Source: Plasmodium malariae (lineage: Eukaryota > Apicomplexa > Aconoidasida > Haemosporida > Plasmodiidae). From it: DNA of 64,000 bases. Below the pieces are notes generated by a model. It worked only from the letters and a program-made list of their open reading frames with translations. It searched no databases and was not told where the DNA came from. The translations under genes and the position numbers were made by a program. The stretch is taken from the NCBI RefSeq assembly GCF_900090045.1, contig NC_041784.1, forward strand, positions 782,501-846,500, in the 5' to 3' direction. Shown here piece after piece: positions 45,546 to 58,037 of this stretch (positions are counted from its first letter, which is position 1; each line of letters begins with the position of its first letter).

Positions 45546-46778
45546 CGCACACTTTTATTGGGTGCACGTGCAGTTTTAATGGAAAAACGGACATGTAGAG
45601 TTAATGCGCGTGAAGGAGAATTATCTTTTTATTAATTTCCCATTTTTGTATTTTCTGCCCTATTCCCATGAATAACAGTTTTGCCTATATATTTATATCT
45701 CTGTACCTTTTTTTTTTTTTTCATAATGCCCAATTTTATATAAATGCGCACATTGTGGAAGGATCTTACTTTATATATATGTATACGGGTATATATATAT
45801 ATACAAAAAACTCACCCATTATTTATTGAAATATTTAAAAAAGGAAATTATTTAATGCTATAAATTATTTTTGTTGTTGTGCTGCACATTTTCTTTGTTC
45901 AAATGTGGAAAAGAATAAGTAGTATTGTACATATATGGATAATGCATTACTGCAAGTAGGTTCTACTGGCAATTTTTTTGATTTTTGAAAAATTTAAAGT
46001 GAACCTTTCTGAATGGATAAATTTACCATCTTTTTACTACATATGTGATATCAGGTGCATATCCTTATTTGTTACATTGGATGTAACATAATTTTACGAA
46101 TAGAAAGCAGATTCATCCCGCATACAGAGAAGCCTCTTTCGCTCTCTCTCTCTATATATATATATATATGCTCGTTGACGTATGTGTATATGTACGGGAA
46201 TGTTAAAATATTTGTTAAAATATATTAACAAATGATACCTTAATAATTTCCCATATCGCTATAAGAGAATAATGGTGTTTAGTATAACATATCAACAACT
46301 TTTTAAAAATCGTGATTAATTTATTAAAACTGAACATAGTATATACCACGCTATAATTGTATAAGAAATGAGAATAAGGGATGTTTTGTTTTGTTTTGTT
46401 TTGTTTTTTTTCTAGCGCTTTCTAGTCAATTGTTTATAATCTTACCATTTTTCAATAAATATTCGAATTTGGTACATTTATTATCTTCAAAAGGATTAAA
46501 AAAAAGAGAAAAAGAAGGTAAAATAATAAATATTTTCAACAAATTATAAATAAAAATTATGAAAGAGCAAAATATAATATATTTTTATAGTAATTATTTA
46601 ATACAAGCTTAGGAGTTTTTATAAAAAAATACAAAAAATATTTTGCATGTGTTAAATTTTCCTCTTTGTTAAAATAATTTCCTTATACATTTTAGGATCA
46701 TATAAGATAGGTGTAAATGTCCCTGTAATATTTTTCTTCTACCCGGCAGTCATAAATTTCAGTGGATATTTATACGCG

Positions 46779-46950
46779 CACACATACATATACATGCAAA
46801 CGTACATACTTATACATGCAAACGTACATACATATACATGCAAACATACATACATATACATGCAAACATACATACATATACATGCAAACATACATACATA
46901 TACATGCAAACATACATACATATACATGCAAACATACATACATATACATG
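46779..46950 (+). repeat. 22-bp CATACATACATATACATGCAAA minisatellite
   Basis: About seven to eight units of a 22-bp sequence built from ACATACAT and TACATGCAAAC. 22 is not a multiple of three, and all frames are open because the units have no stop. Confidence 0.85.
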
Positions 46951-47432
46951 CATACATACATACATACATACATAAATGCACATTTTTATTTTACAGAGTA
47001 TGCACAATTTAAAATTTTAACAAAGTATAACTAAAAGATGCGCTATGCGAACCTTCCGTGGGAAAATTGTAAATAGCCACACACACATACCCTTATGTAT
47101 ATATATATATATACATACTAACATATTTTTGTATATAGTAACATGTGCGTATTCCCCGTTTGCTAATCTATGAATTATGTACAAATTTACGGCTAAATGC
47201 CTTTCCAATTTCTTTCTTTTCATCAAATTAGGAATAATAATATTTTTAAGGGCGGCTTTACATAATTTTATTTAAAAAGGGGTTATTAAATCTTTTTCTT
47301 TTTTTTTTTTTCCCCCTCACAAATGCGCGTAAAATAGTAATTTACACATAAAATGTGGGAAAAAAAAAAAAAAAATTTATTTTACAATTTTGCATGAACA
47401 GTTCAGATCGAATGTGACGACAATAAATAACA

Positions 47433-47957
47433 ATGGCTAGTAAAGATGATAATAACGTGAACTCAAGTTTACATAAGAAATTTGTATCATCCCTTTTTAG
47501 GTAGAGGAGTTAACTTGAATTGTTCTATTTATTTTTTCAAGTTACATGTTTTTAAAAGTTTACTACTTTTGCTTTTTATTTTTAACAGTAGTTTTGATGC
47601 ACATCTGAGTTTACGTAAAAAGAAAATAACGATATGGAAAAAAAAAAAAAAAAAAAATACATAATATTACATGTATATATATATATGTATATATATATAT
47701 ATGTATACATCTATTAGTTTATTTTCCCAAACTAAGTGTTAAGCTATTTATTGAAATTGGATTTCTTTTTGTTCAAATATACAAACATAAATATATTTTA
47801 TACTTACATATAAACATACATATAAGTATATATATATTTTTTTCCTTATAACATTTTAAATGTGTACACGTATGCATACGCCAAACTTTTGCAAAACGCA
47901 TTTTTCTTTTTCTTTTTCTTTCAAATGAGAGTTTCTCAAAAGAATGCTGACATACGT
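47433..47957 (+). CDS. Possible exons 1 and 2 of an unrecognised small gene
   Basis: An ATG in good context (ACAATGG) starts MASKDDNNVNSSLHKKFVSS at 47433, and the frame runs to an AG|GTAGAG donor at 47500/47501. After 429 bases with a pyrimidine tract, an acceptor (ATGAG|A) at 47928-47929 opens a 28-base exon, 47930-47957. This continues in the matching phase as R-VSQKNADIR and ends at CGT|GTAACA. Both pieces are richer in G+C than the surroundings. Further exons downstream (for example after the TTTTAG at 48549-48551) cannot be joined with confidence. No family is recognised. Chance is a real alternative. Confidence 0.3.
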
Positions 47958-49447
47958 GTAACATTTTTTATTATTTTTTATTTCAAATTATATATTTTTT
48001 TTTTTTTAACTTACATGCACACGAAAGCAAAATCACTTTTTCAAAGTAGGCTAAGTTCTTTACACTTTTTTTTTTTTTTTTTTTTTTTTTCAACTTCGAA
48101 AAGTGAATATATTATCAGAAAGGAGCCATACGCACATATATATATGTTGATATATACCATATAATACATCATGCATACACATATATATGATATTTAATAG
48201 TTTTTTGCTTAATCCTTTATATTTATTGTTTTTACTTCATCTATTTTATTTTATTATATATATTTTTTTTCTTTAAGTAAACATTTCCTAGTATGAATAT
48301 CTCATCGTTATATTTCGTGGTAAAATGAATAGAATAAAGCGTCAATTAAGTACTTTAACGAATTTCTTTTTTGTTTTTTTGTTTTTTTTTTTATTCTTTT
48401 TTGTAACAATTTCTTTTTTCTAATATTTGCACTGTAGCATTAGTTATATATGTATATATATATATATACGTGTATATATATAATATATATATATATAAAT
48501 ACGTAAAATATTCACTGTTTTTTTTCCTTTTTTTTTTTTTTTTTTTTTAGTCATGTTTCATGAATTGTATATGTTACATAATTTAAGAAAAAAAAGAAAG
48601 ACAAAAATAAAAAAAACAAAAAAAGATGAAAAAAAAAAAAAAAGAAAAAATCTTAAGATACCAAGATATATATATACATATATTATCAAGTTTATTTTTA
48701 TAAAATTTATCACAAGTTGCTTTTTTTTTTTTATATTTTTATTTTGTATTTTTGAATGAAAGTATATTTTCTTTTTAGTGCATAATCATGAACAAGAAAA
48801 AAATTGTTTATAAGTGGTAGATGCTATCCTTGTATAATACTACACATCGATCAGTATACATACCTTTGGGTAGATATATGGAAATTTACATGTGTAATGG
48901 AAACAAACCTGTATAAATATATAAGTATTTATGTGTAAAAAAAATATTTATTTATTCATGCGCATGACTGTACATATATGCATCATAACAGTGATAATAA
49001 AACATTGAAATGTACACACACAAAAACGGAAATTATTCTGTTATAAGGAAAAATAAAACTGATATTTCGCTGAAAAAAAAAAAAAAAATGAAGACCATAT
49101 TTGTGTGACATTTTAATTATACATATAATATTATATATGCGTATGTACGTGTATATATATACATATATACATATATACGTATGTATGTATTTTTTTTTTT
49201 TTTTTTATTTGCAAGTATGCCATATGTGATTATTTTGGAAAATATAAAATTAAATATTTGAGTTGTATTTTTCATTTGTTTTTACACCAGTGATTTTGTA
49301 TTTTACACACATTAAAAATTCTTAAATTTTATATCCCATTGTACTTTCACATAATTATATATGTTTGACTTGTACATGTACTTCTCTTTTTTTGTGTTCA
49401 AAAAAAATAAGTATATATGTTAAAAAAAAAAAAAAATGTGTAAACAT

Positions 49448-49483
<36 letters not shown>

Positions 49484-49898
49484 GTACACTAATAAAATTA
49501 TGCTACAAAATGTTTTTCACATATTCTGCTTCTATTAGTATGAAATGTTACATATTTTACATTAACATAAGCAAATGAAAAATTAAGACAAGTATTATCG
49601 ATTTTTGTGTTTGTACAAGTACTTTTATTACATATATATGCATATATATATACGTATGTGTTTATATAAAAGTTTTATTCATATCTTAATTTTTAATTTC
49701 TTGCACGGAAAATTATTTAAGTAGCATAAGAACAATCCAATAAATATGTTTACAATACGTGCAATTATTTTTTATTGTTTTTGAAAAATAAGGCAATTGT
49801 TTTAATTAACATGAAAGGTTGTATGAGGTTCCATAAAAGTAAAAAATAAACACAAACATACATGAACACGTGTACATATTTATGTATGTATATATTTT

Positions 49899-49953
<55 letters not shown>

Positions 49954-50742
49954 GCATATGTGTAAATACATATAACAATTAAAGTTGTAATATACTAATT
50001 TTAATACTTTCACATACTTGCATTCTGCACTCTGCATTTTGCATTTTTTTTTTTAATGATTATAATGCAGAAATAAAAGAATATAGAAAAATGAAAAGAT
50101 AAATAATTGTTTTATTTATCTTCATTATAGAGCAATAAATGTGTACATTTGCGTAAATTTATCTGTGTTCGCATATGTATACGTATACATATGCATATAT
50201 TTACATATGCATACATTTACATATGCATGTATGTACATAAGCATATATATACATATACTTACATTTATGTGCTGCATCCTTAAGGTGCTAGCGAAATGTT
50301 TGTTTACATCAAATTGTAACGTTTTAACTTATTCATATTGAACGATGGGGAAATGTTACAATACGAATAAATAATTATTTTAAGAAATAAAAAAAAATTA
50401 TGTAAATATAATAGATATATCATATGCTGTATTTTTGAAATTAATATTTTATTACGTAAGTATAAACGATGCTTTATATTTGTATGTGTTCATAGACGTG
50501 CACACGAATATGCTTACGTGTACAGGTATGCATACATACAAACGTACACATAGGTGTATATATATATATAAGTACATACTCTTGAGTAGCTCATACGCAC
50601 AGTTATGTCTTTTATTATATTTATTTTTTTTTTGTGACTTGAAATATTAAAAAAAAAAAAATAATAATTAGATTTTTTCAGACATATTAGTTCAACATTG
50701 AAAAATTTTAAAATTGTGTTAAATTGTACAGAATTATGTGAG

Positions 50743-50773
<31 letters not shown>

Positions 50774-51650
50774 GTTAGTTTTATTTGGATTATTAAATGA
50801 TTGCTTCTTTTTCTTTTTTATGTTCATTATTGTTAATTTTCTATTTAGCAAAGTTTTTTTCCCCTCCACTTCTCCCATACCTTTTATTAGTTTATTTATT
50901 ATAAGTGATTATGATTTAGTAGCATATAATTTATTGATATACAAGTTTAGTGATATACGATTTAGTACATGTGTTTTAGTGTTACTTGAATTTTTTATTT
51001 CTCTTATTTTTTCTTTTCTTTTTATTTTGTTTACAGTAAAATTATGTATATACCTAAATATTTCCATACAAATGAACTATATCTTTTTAGTACTCTTCGT
51101 TTACACATGTAGTAAGTGTTATAACACAAATATTTGTTTACATATGTTTAGTATGCGTCATTTTTTAGAACAAGTGCTTCTAAAATTTTTTTCGTGTACA
51201 CATATATGTATATGTAGGTAGATATGTACCGGAGTAAGGCGTATTGTGAATGCACTTTTTTTTTTTTTTTTTACGTTGAGGAAAAGAGATTTTTTATTTT
51301 TTAACAGATATATATATATATAAAAAGAAAAAAAAAAGAATAAAAGAGATAAAAAAAAGACGAAAAAAAAGAGTCTGAGTTAGTTTTGTATTTGAACCCC
51401 TTTTTCATTTACTTGTATGTAAGTATTTATTTATGTGTACATGTAGACAATGCAGTTAAGAGTAAATTATGTTAAGTTTTACCTACATAGAGAGGAAAAA
51501 AAGAGAGATTATTTTTTTATGGTATATAAATTATTCTAAATATACTAATTTATCATTTTCTCTTTTTTACTATTTCGCCTTTCTCCCCTTTTTTTTTTTT
51601 TTTGAATTGTGATTTGTGCTATATTAGTATGTACGTACGAGATGTTATTC

Positions 51651-51704
<54 letters not shown>

Positions 51705-51869
51705 TTATAGAAGCAATATATTTTAGTCATTTAAATGAGTTTTTTCCTTTTTGTTAATATTGCATATTCTTAGCTTGAAAACTAAGGTTTTTCTTTTACC
51801 TTCTTTTTTTTTATCGTTTTTGCTATTTTTTTTTTTTTTTTTTTTTGCCCTTTTTGTTGAGTGAATATA

Positions 51870-54800
51870 ATGGAATTAGACGAAGAAGGCTGTCCAGAGA
51901 ACACAAATAGCAGGACAGACCAGGAAGATGAGGAGGACGAAGCTACAAACATATATAACAACATGAATTATGCAAATGATAGTTTTGCAATAAACAATTC
52001 AAATAGTGGTGGAATAAAAATAGGAATAAATAAAAAAGACTATGATATATATATTAGTCAACTAAAAGATAAGAATACAAAACATTTAATTAAGAATAAA
52101 ACAAAACAGACAAAAAAGTATAGTACTAGTAAAGATAATGATATACAGTCAATTTACTACGAAATGAAAATATTAGATGTTAAGACCCAGGATTATGAAC
52201 AATATGAAAACGGTAATCATAAAGATATAAGTAACAATAAAGAAAATGATTTTGACAATTATAGTAATTTGTGTAAGTTAAAGAATAATTTACATTTAAA
52301 TGAACATATTTTGTTAGAACAGAACGTGGATGATCATTCAAGCAGCATGGGGAATACGAACACTGTATGTCTAGCGGACAAACAAAGTAAGTTCACTAGT
52401 CAGAGGGGCGTTCATCAAGATTTATGCGATGATATGCAACACGATATGCACTACAATTTTGACCACTATTTAGAGGATAAAGAAATAGACTCCTTTGACA
52501 GAACAGCATATGATGAAAATTATGATCAAGCTAATTTTTACAAAATTGGAGAGTCGACAAATTTTGAAGAAAACAATTTCATTGATGTTAATTCAAATAA
52601 TGTGAACACGAATGAGAATGAAGAACTTACATATTTTAACCCAGTCAATGCAAATAGTGATGCAACCGCAGTGGACAGAGGAAATTCGAAAATGCATATC
52701 AGTAGCAACAATGATAAGGATACAAATAGTAGGACTATCAATATGCTATACAATGACAAAGAATGTGATATACAGAACAACATGCGTAATTTGAGTTATG
52801 TAAGCGCGTCTCTTACAAATAGAAATTTATTCTTCAATTTAAGGAAGAAGGACTGCGAAATGAATACCTTAAACGATAATGATCATGTTAATGTAAATTT
52901 TGATAACATGGAACATTTAAATAAATCTCAATTTCTTCCAGACACATATAGTCTTTTAAATAATACACAACTCGCTAATAGAGTAAGCACCTTTTGTAAT
53001 AATATACAGAAAGAAGAAACTAGAGGAGAATATTGTGCTAATAATGAAGGTTCGACGAATGCAACATACGAAATAAGAGAGGATAATTATGACGAGCGGT
53101 ATACTTCTAGTAGTGTAATCCATGAGGAAGAGAAGAAGGATGAGTATAAGCATGTGGATGTAGAAAAAATCGAACATCAAACTGCTTCTAACATATTTCG
53201 TAAACATAATGTACCGTTAAATGAAACTTCACATAAGAATAAGGATTATGAAAATGGTGAAATGATTATAAAATTAAGTGAATGTAGTAGGAATAACACT
53301 AGTGAAAAGATTAGCAAAAAAAGAAAAAGAAGAATTGATAAACTACGGTTAAGTGAGGAACAAAATAAGAAAGTTCTTTGCAGAGATAAAGAAGAGGATG
53401 TGGATATAAAGGACCATTCCCCATTTGATGGACCGTGTGAGGGTATAGCCAGTACCCAGAATCATAAAGAAATAAATCAAAATGATAATGATTTGGTTAG
53501 TAGCAGTATGGGAAGTAGCACTATGCCTAGTAGCACCATGGACAGTGTAACCAATCAACAGGGAAGCATTTTCCAAAATAGCATTAATGCGGAAGAAGAG
53601 AACATTTCTTATACCAGTGACAGTAAGGACGAACAAATGGGAAATAAATATGAGCATACTATATTATACAAAGAGGAAAAAGTTGGCTTTGCTTATGTAT
53701 CTGATGTGGACTCGAAAAAAGGAAGCAGGCGAAATATGAAGAAAAATAAAATGAGTCCAAATAAAAATGGTGAACATAATAATGAAGAGAATGACGAGGA
53801 AAATTATGATAAAAATGAAAACGTGAAATACATCAATGAGGAGGATGTACAGGTAAACACTAGCTCTTCTGCTGTTCGTGAAGAGATTACAAATGAGCTA
53901 TTTAATCGAAATGAGGATAATAAAGACATGGACATAAAAGGAAATGGTAGCAAAGGAAGTGCTAACGAAAAGTACAATAAGCGACCGTTAAGAAAAGCTG
54001 CAAAGAAATGTATTACTCTGTGGTCAGAGGAACTAAAAAAAAAATCAGAAAAGAGTCATACTTTTGTGGACAGAGCGAAGGGTGTGGGGGATTATAAAAA
54101 AGAGGAGAGGTTGCTAAAAAGGAAGGAAAAGGAGAAGGACATGAAGCAAGCAAAAAGTGGGCAATCGAACGAGCGAAGTGATAATAATGATGCACAAGTG
54201 AGAGACCAAGCAAATGATCATACAACAGACAGCGCAGGAGGCTGCGAAAAAAAGTCAAATCCTGGTAATCACGATGAGTTAAAAAATTATGAACAAGGTA
54301 AGGAAAGGGAGTTTACCAGTTATACATCGAATATGTATCATATGAATAACAATAAAGAGACAGAAACTAATGAGGAAAAAAAGAAAAAGGAGAATACATC
54401 TTCCTCGTCTTCACCAAATATATCATCTTTACCACGGTCAGGCTCCTCAACATTGCCATCATCAATATGTGGAGATAATAATATACCAATATTATTTAAT
54501 GAAAAAATGGATGAGAGGGAAATGTTCAAATATCTTGACTTGTTAAGGCATTTACCAAGTAAAAAAGGTGGAGCACAATATAAATTACACAAAGCTATTC
54601 TTACAGAGGAAATGGTGAAGAGAGCAAAAAAATTTCCTCTTGTCCAAGGGGTATATTTTGATAGATACCAACAAAGGTGGAGTGTTAATTGGAATGAAGA
54701 TGGCAAAAGAGTAGCTAAATATTTTCCTATTAAATTATTTGGGTTTGATTATGCTCGTAGATTAGCTATATATTGTAAAAATTATCAAAAAATACCAGAA

Positions 54801-57800
54801 GAAGCTTTAATTTTTGAACAGGCCTATAGAGCTAATCAGCAAAATAATAAAGTAAAAAATGATAGCATTCATAATAGTAACACGAATAATAATAAACTCA
54901 AGAGAGGTAACAAAAAGAATGTTAAAAGGAGAAATTCTAGCAAAAGTGGGGATAGGAATGAAGATGACAGTTATAAAGAACTATGTAGTAAAAAGAGAAA
55001 AAATATTAGCACTTACCAAAACGACGAGAGTAGTTGCACAAACTTGAACGATGAGAATGAATACAATGACAACTATACTAAAATTCCAGGAAATATTACT
55101 TCATATTCTTCAAATAATTATTCTATGTTGAACAATTCTTCTTGTTATATTCGTGAGAATGTGGCTAATTTTTTCAATGAATATGATAACAGCCTGAACA
55201 AGTCAGAAAATATCACTAAAAGAGTGAAAATCGACAAAAGTGGGGAAATAAATGATTCCATCAAATTAGATAGCCTTGTGTCGAATAATCCAGAAATTGG
55301 GATGTGCATAGAACAAAAGGAGGGCATAACGTATTTTAAAAATTATCAGGTATGCGAACGTGAAGTTGTAGGTGAAGATATGGTTAATGATATAGGTGAG
55401 GTAAAATGCCCATGCGACTCAGATGGTCTAAAGGGTAATATAATACGTAGTGGAAATTTTGACGAAGACAGTAATACACCCTGCAACGAAGCAAGTGCAT
55501 TATGTTTGAAGCAGAAATTCAACACGTATAACTCATATGTTACTGTGTCCGATGGAAGGAGTAATAATAGGAATGCCGATAGGATGGACCAGTCCATGCA
55601 CAATGTGTACAGTGTAGATATGGAATTGGGGCTTCAATGTACGAGTAATGATAGCGGAAGGGCGGTAAATGGATATGTAGTTAACGGTGATACAGTTAAT
55701 TTAAACTCTACAGCTAACGACGAGTCGCATAATGACTCGGTCGAAAAATACTCTAATGTGGTATGCAATGTGAACGGTGCGAAGAATAGCACTAGTAGTG
55801 TGAATAGTGGCAGTAGAGGTAGTTTGAACTCTTACGAAGATTCACAGAATGAAAAGCGCGTGACTGCTGACTTGATGCAGGAAGTAAACTCAGATGAATG
55901 CTATTCGGAGCTAGAAAATGGAACCAAAAAAAAAAAAAAAAGGAAGCAGTCAAAAGAATCGAAGCATTCGAGTAAAAGAGTAAATTTAATATGCGCTTCT
56001 ACAGGAACGTTATCCCTTAAATCCTCTGCTTCCTACATATCGTCTACTTCTTCCTGTTTGAAGAATACGGAAAATTTATCATCGAATGAGGTAAATTATG
56101 ATAATAAGGATAATACTACATACGATATCAAGGATTTGAGAAAATGTAAAAAGAGCCAAGTATTAAATAAGTGTAATGATAACATAGATATCAGTCTGAG
56201 TTACGAAATGAAGAAAAAGAGAAAGCATTTATTAGAACAGTATCATGAATATGTCAATGATGTGAACACAGTAGTGAATAAGGAATATAGTATACATAAT
56301 GACAATAATAATAACGTGATAGATAAAAATGTTGACAATAATGAAAGTATTACTATTGACCCGCAAAATAATTCCAGTGTAAAGAATGAAAATGATAAAG
56401 ATCCTTGCAAGAAGTTGGAGGATATAAAAAACATGAATAAGTATAGCGATACAGTAAATTCTTCGTATAAAACTATTAGTGTTAGTAATAATAAACACAT
56501 GAATAATATAATTGAAAAAAGTGGAATTAAAAAACTGGAGATGAACATAAATGAAGGTATAAATAAAGAAATTCAAGATAGCAATGTGGATGATATTAAT
56601 TCAAGAATAGTAGGTGTTCACTATGACAGAAAACAATATAGATGGAAAGCGACATGGTATACGTCTCATGGGAGAAGATGTGCAAAATATTATCCGATAA
56701 AACAGTACGGTTATTTAGAAGCAAAAAAAATGGCCATAGAGTGTAGGAAGGCGTATAACATGTACAAGAAGCTGAAGAGGAACACAGACAGCAACGACAG
56801 TAGTGCCCCGATTAGCACTACTAGCGGTATTAACGGTATTAGCGGAATTAGCAACATTAGGGGTACTAGTGGTAGCACGAACAATAGTAACCTAAACAAC
56901 GGATGCAACAAAAGCAGCTGTAACGAAATCAACTGTGACATAAACTTTGAGAACTCTATTTTTCCGAGGGAATACTACATAACCCTATTTGAGAACGATG
57001 AGAAAAAAGACGGCTATTACTGGGAGAACAAAAAAAGTAAAAAGAATAGTAAGAAAAGCGCTTGCTTAGATAACAACGAAAAGCAGAGGAGGCATTACAA
57101 CGAAGCATTGAAAAAAATTAATAATATTAAACTCAAAGAAGGTAATGATGGAACCGAGGATGTAAGTAACAAAAGAGACATGAACAAGTTTGCTACTGGT
57201 TCAACGCATTGTAACATAGAAAACAATGCGAATAATCAAGCTCCTGTGGAGGTATTTATACCAGTCACAGAAAATGTTACATGTACTTCTGCTGCTAATG
57301 CTACAAAAGAAACTTCAACACTAGCTGCTTCCAACAGTAGATACAATAATGAAAACACAGAAAGTACTTCAACATCTTATGAATATGATCATCAAACAGG
57401 GACATTCACAAATTCCTTTTGTAATAATTTATTAAATAATAATGATATGGAAGCGCATAATGACTGTTCGGCGAAAAATACGTCCTCCCTTTTATCATTG
57501 TATTACTTGTCAGAAAATATTTTAAAATTTCAAAAAGGAACTATTAAATGTATTTTGCAAGATTTAAGAGATAACTGTTTATCAAATTTAGCATATGAGT
57601 TAAAAAATATTACATTTCAAGAATATTATATGGCTATTCATTATTTAAATAGATATGTAGATGACTCCAATTGTTATGATGATATATTTTTTCTACTAAA
57701 AATTTTAGCAAAGAATTTAGAAATAAGGAAAATACCAAGTCTATATAATGAAGAAGAACAGAAGGAGTTTTTAAACTCTCTGACTATTATAACGAAACAG

Positions 57801-57890
57801 ATGAAAAATAGTTATGCTTATTTTACGTCCACTAGTAATATTATGAGTTCAGGGGAGCCTGACAGATTTTCATCTCTAATATTTCAGTAA
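51870..57890 (+). CDS. AP2-O2: ApiAP2 transcription factor with ACDC domain, AP2-O2 locus
   Basis: A 2006-residue single-exon protein. The start is ATG 51870; the frame extends upstream only to a GTG at 51861, directly after a TGA at 51858, so no earlier ATG is possible. The AP2 domain at about 926-972 reads GVYFDRYQQRWSVNW, then KYFPIKLFGFDYARRLAIYC. The second at about 1580-1633 reads GVHYDRKQYRWKATW, then KYYPIKQYGYLEAKKMAIEC. A C-terminal ACDC domain covers about 1874-1974 (NCLSNLAYELKNITFQEYYM). The rest is Asn-, Ser- and Lys-rich low complexity. AP2 domains bind DNA as transcription factors in the nucleus. The symbol rests on position: next to RPL2 and a ubiquitin protease, as I remember for PF3D7_0516800, named AP2-O2 for its role in ookinetes. 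The long N-terminal region has no recognisable domain. Confidence 0.88.
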   Translation: MELDEEGCPENTNSRTDQEDEEDEATNIYNNMNYANDSFAINNSNSGGIKIGINKKDYDIYISQLKDKNTKHLIKNKTKQTKKYSTSKDNDIQSIYYEMKILDVKTQDYEQYENGNHKDISNNKENDFDNYSNLCKLKNNLHLNEHILLEQNVDDHSSSMGNTNTVCLADKQSKFTSQRGVHQDLCDDMQHDMHYNFDHYLEDKEIDSFDRTAYDENYDQANFYKIGESTNFEENNFIDVNSNNVNTNENEELTYFNPVNANSDATAVDRGNSKMHISSNNDKDTNSRTINMLYNDKECDIQNNMRNLSYVSASLTNRNLFFNLRKKDCEMNTLNDNDHVNVNFDNMEHLNKSQFLPDTYSLLNNTQLANRVSTFCNNIQKEETRGEYCANNEGSTNATYEIREDNYDERYTSSSVIHEEEKKDEYKHVDVEKIEHQTASNIFRKHNVPLNETSHKNKDYENGEMIIKLSECSRNNTSEKISKKRKRRIDKLRLSEEQNKKVLCRDKEEDVDIKDHSPFDGPCEGIASTQNHKEINQNDNDLVSSSMGSSTMPSSTMDSVTNQQGSIFQNSINAEEENISYTSDSKDEQMGNKYEHTILYKEEKVGFAYVSDVDSKKGSRRNMKKNKMSPNKNGEHNNEENDEENYDKNENVKYINEEDVQVNTSSSAVREEITNELFNRNEDNKDMDIKGNGSKGSANEKYNKRPLRKAAKKCITLWSEELKKKSEKSHTFVDRAKGVGDYKKEERLLKRKEKEKDMKQAKSGQSNERSDNNDAQVRDQANDHTTDSAGGCEKKSNPGNHDELKNYEQGKEREFTSYTSNMYHMNNNKETETNEEKKKKENTSSSSSPNISSLPRSGSSTLPSSICGDNNIPILFNEKMDEREMFKYLDLLRHLPSKKGGAQYKLHKAILTEEMVKRAKKFPLVQGVYFDRYQQRWSVNWNEDGKRVAKYFPIKLFGFDYARRLAIYCKNYQKIPEEALIFEQAYRANQQNNKVKNDSIHNSNTNNNKLKRGNKKNVKRRNSSKSGDRNEDDSYKELCSKKRKNISTYQNDESSCTNLNDENEYNDNYTKIPGNITSYSSNNYSMLNNSSCYIRENVANFFNEYDNSLNKSENITKRVKIDKSGEINDSIKLDSLVSNNPEIGMCIEQKEGITYFKNYQVCEREVVGEDMVNDIGEVKCPCDSDGLKGNIIRSGNFDEDSNTPCNEASALCLKQKFNTYNSYVTVSDGRSNNRNADRMDQSMHNVYSVDMELGLQCTSNDSGRAVNGYVVNGDTVNLNSTANDESHNDSVEKYSNVVCNVNGAKNSTSSVNSGSRGSLNSYEDSQNEKRVTADLMQEVNSDECYSELENGTKKKKKRKQSKESKHSSKRVNLICASTGTLSLKSSASYISSTSSCLKNTENLSSNEVNYDNKDNTTYDIKDLRKCKKSQVLNKCNDNIDISLSYEMKKKRKHLLEQYHEYVNDVNTVVNKEYSIHNDNNNNVIDKNVDNNESITIDPQNNSSVKNENDKDPCKKLEDIKNMNKYSDTVNSSYKTISVSNNKHMNNIIEKSGIKKLEMNINEGINKEIQDSNVDDINSRIVGVHYDRKQYRWKATWYTSHGRRCAKYYPIKQYGYLEAKKMAIECRKAYNMYKKLKRNTDSNDSSAPISTTSGINGISGISNIRGTSGSTNNSNLNNGCNKSSCNEINCDINFENSIFPREYYITLFENDEKKDGYYWENKKSKKNSKKSACLDNNEKQRRHYNEALKKINNIKLKEGNDGTEDVSNKRDMNKFATGSTHCNIENNANNQAPVEVFIPVTENVTCTSAANATKETSTLAASNSRYNNENTESTSTSYEYDHQTGTFTNSFCNNLLNNNDMEAHNDCSAKNTSSLLSLYYLSENILKFQKGTIKCILQDLRDNCLSNLAYELKNITFQEYYMAIHYLNRYVDDSNCYDDIFFLLKILAKNLEIRKIPSLYNEEEQKEFLNSLTIITKQMKNSYAYFTSTSNIMSSGEPDRFSSLIFQ

Positions 57891-57992
57891 GTTCTGCATT
57901 ATTTGAGGAATTTTTGCACAGGGTTAGAAGTAGCCTTTTCGGATTACTTGGTGATACGTTACCTGCTGCTGCGCGTGCGCAAAACGGACATA

Positions 57993-58037
<45 letters not shown>

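Larger units (their letters stand above)
45455..51869. other. Long intergenic region upstream of the large ApiAP2 gene
   Basis: About 6.4 kb, the longest gap in the window. It contains a 22-bp repeat (46779-46950), several TA microsatellites (45513-45543, 49899-49950, 51655-51702), and T tracts near 48067-48091, 49451-49483, 50744-50774 and 51830-51846. A possible spliced small gene at 47433-47957 is listed separately. A hydrophobic frame at 50772-51221 is discounted as AT-rich chance. Long upstream regions are common for regulated transcription factor genes. Confidence 0.55.

Noticed and set aside
50772..51221. 149-residue hydrophobic frame that could be a membrane protein
   Set aside because: It begins at TTG after a long T tract, and its hydrophobicity follows from TTT/TTA/ATT composition. 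No motif was seen.
51861..51869. Start of the large ApiAP2 gene at a GTG nine bases before the ATG
   Set aside because: Plasmodium genes start at ATG, and a TGA lies directly before the GTG. The start is at 51870.
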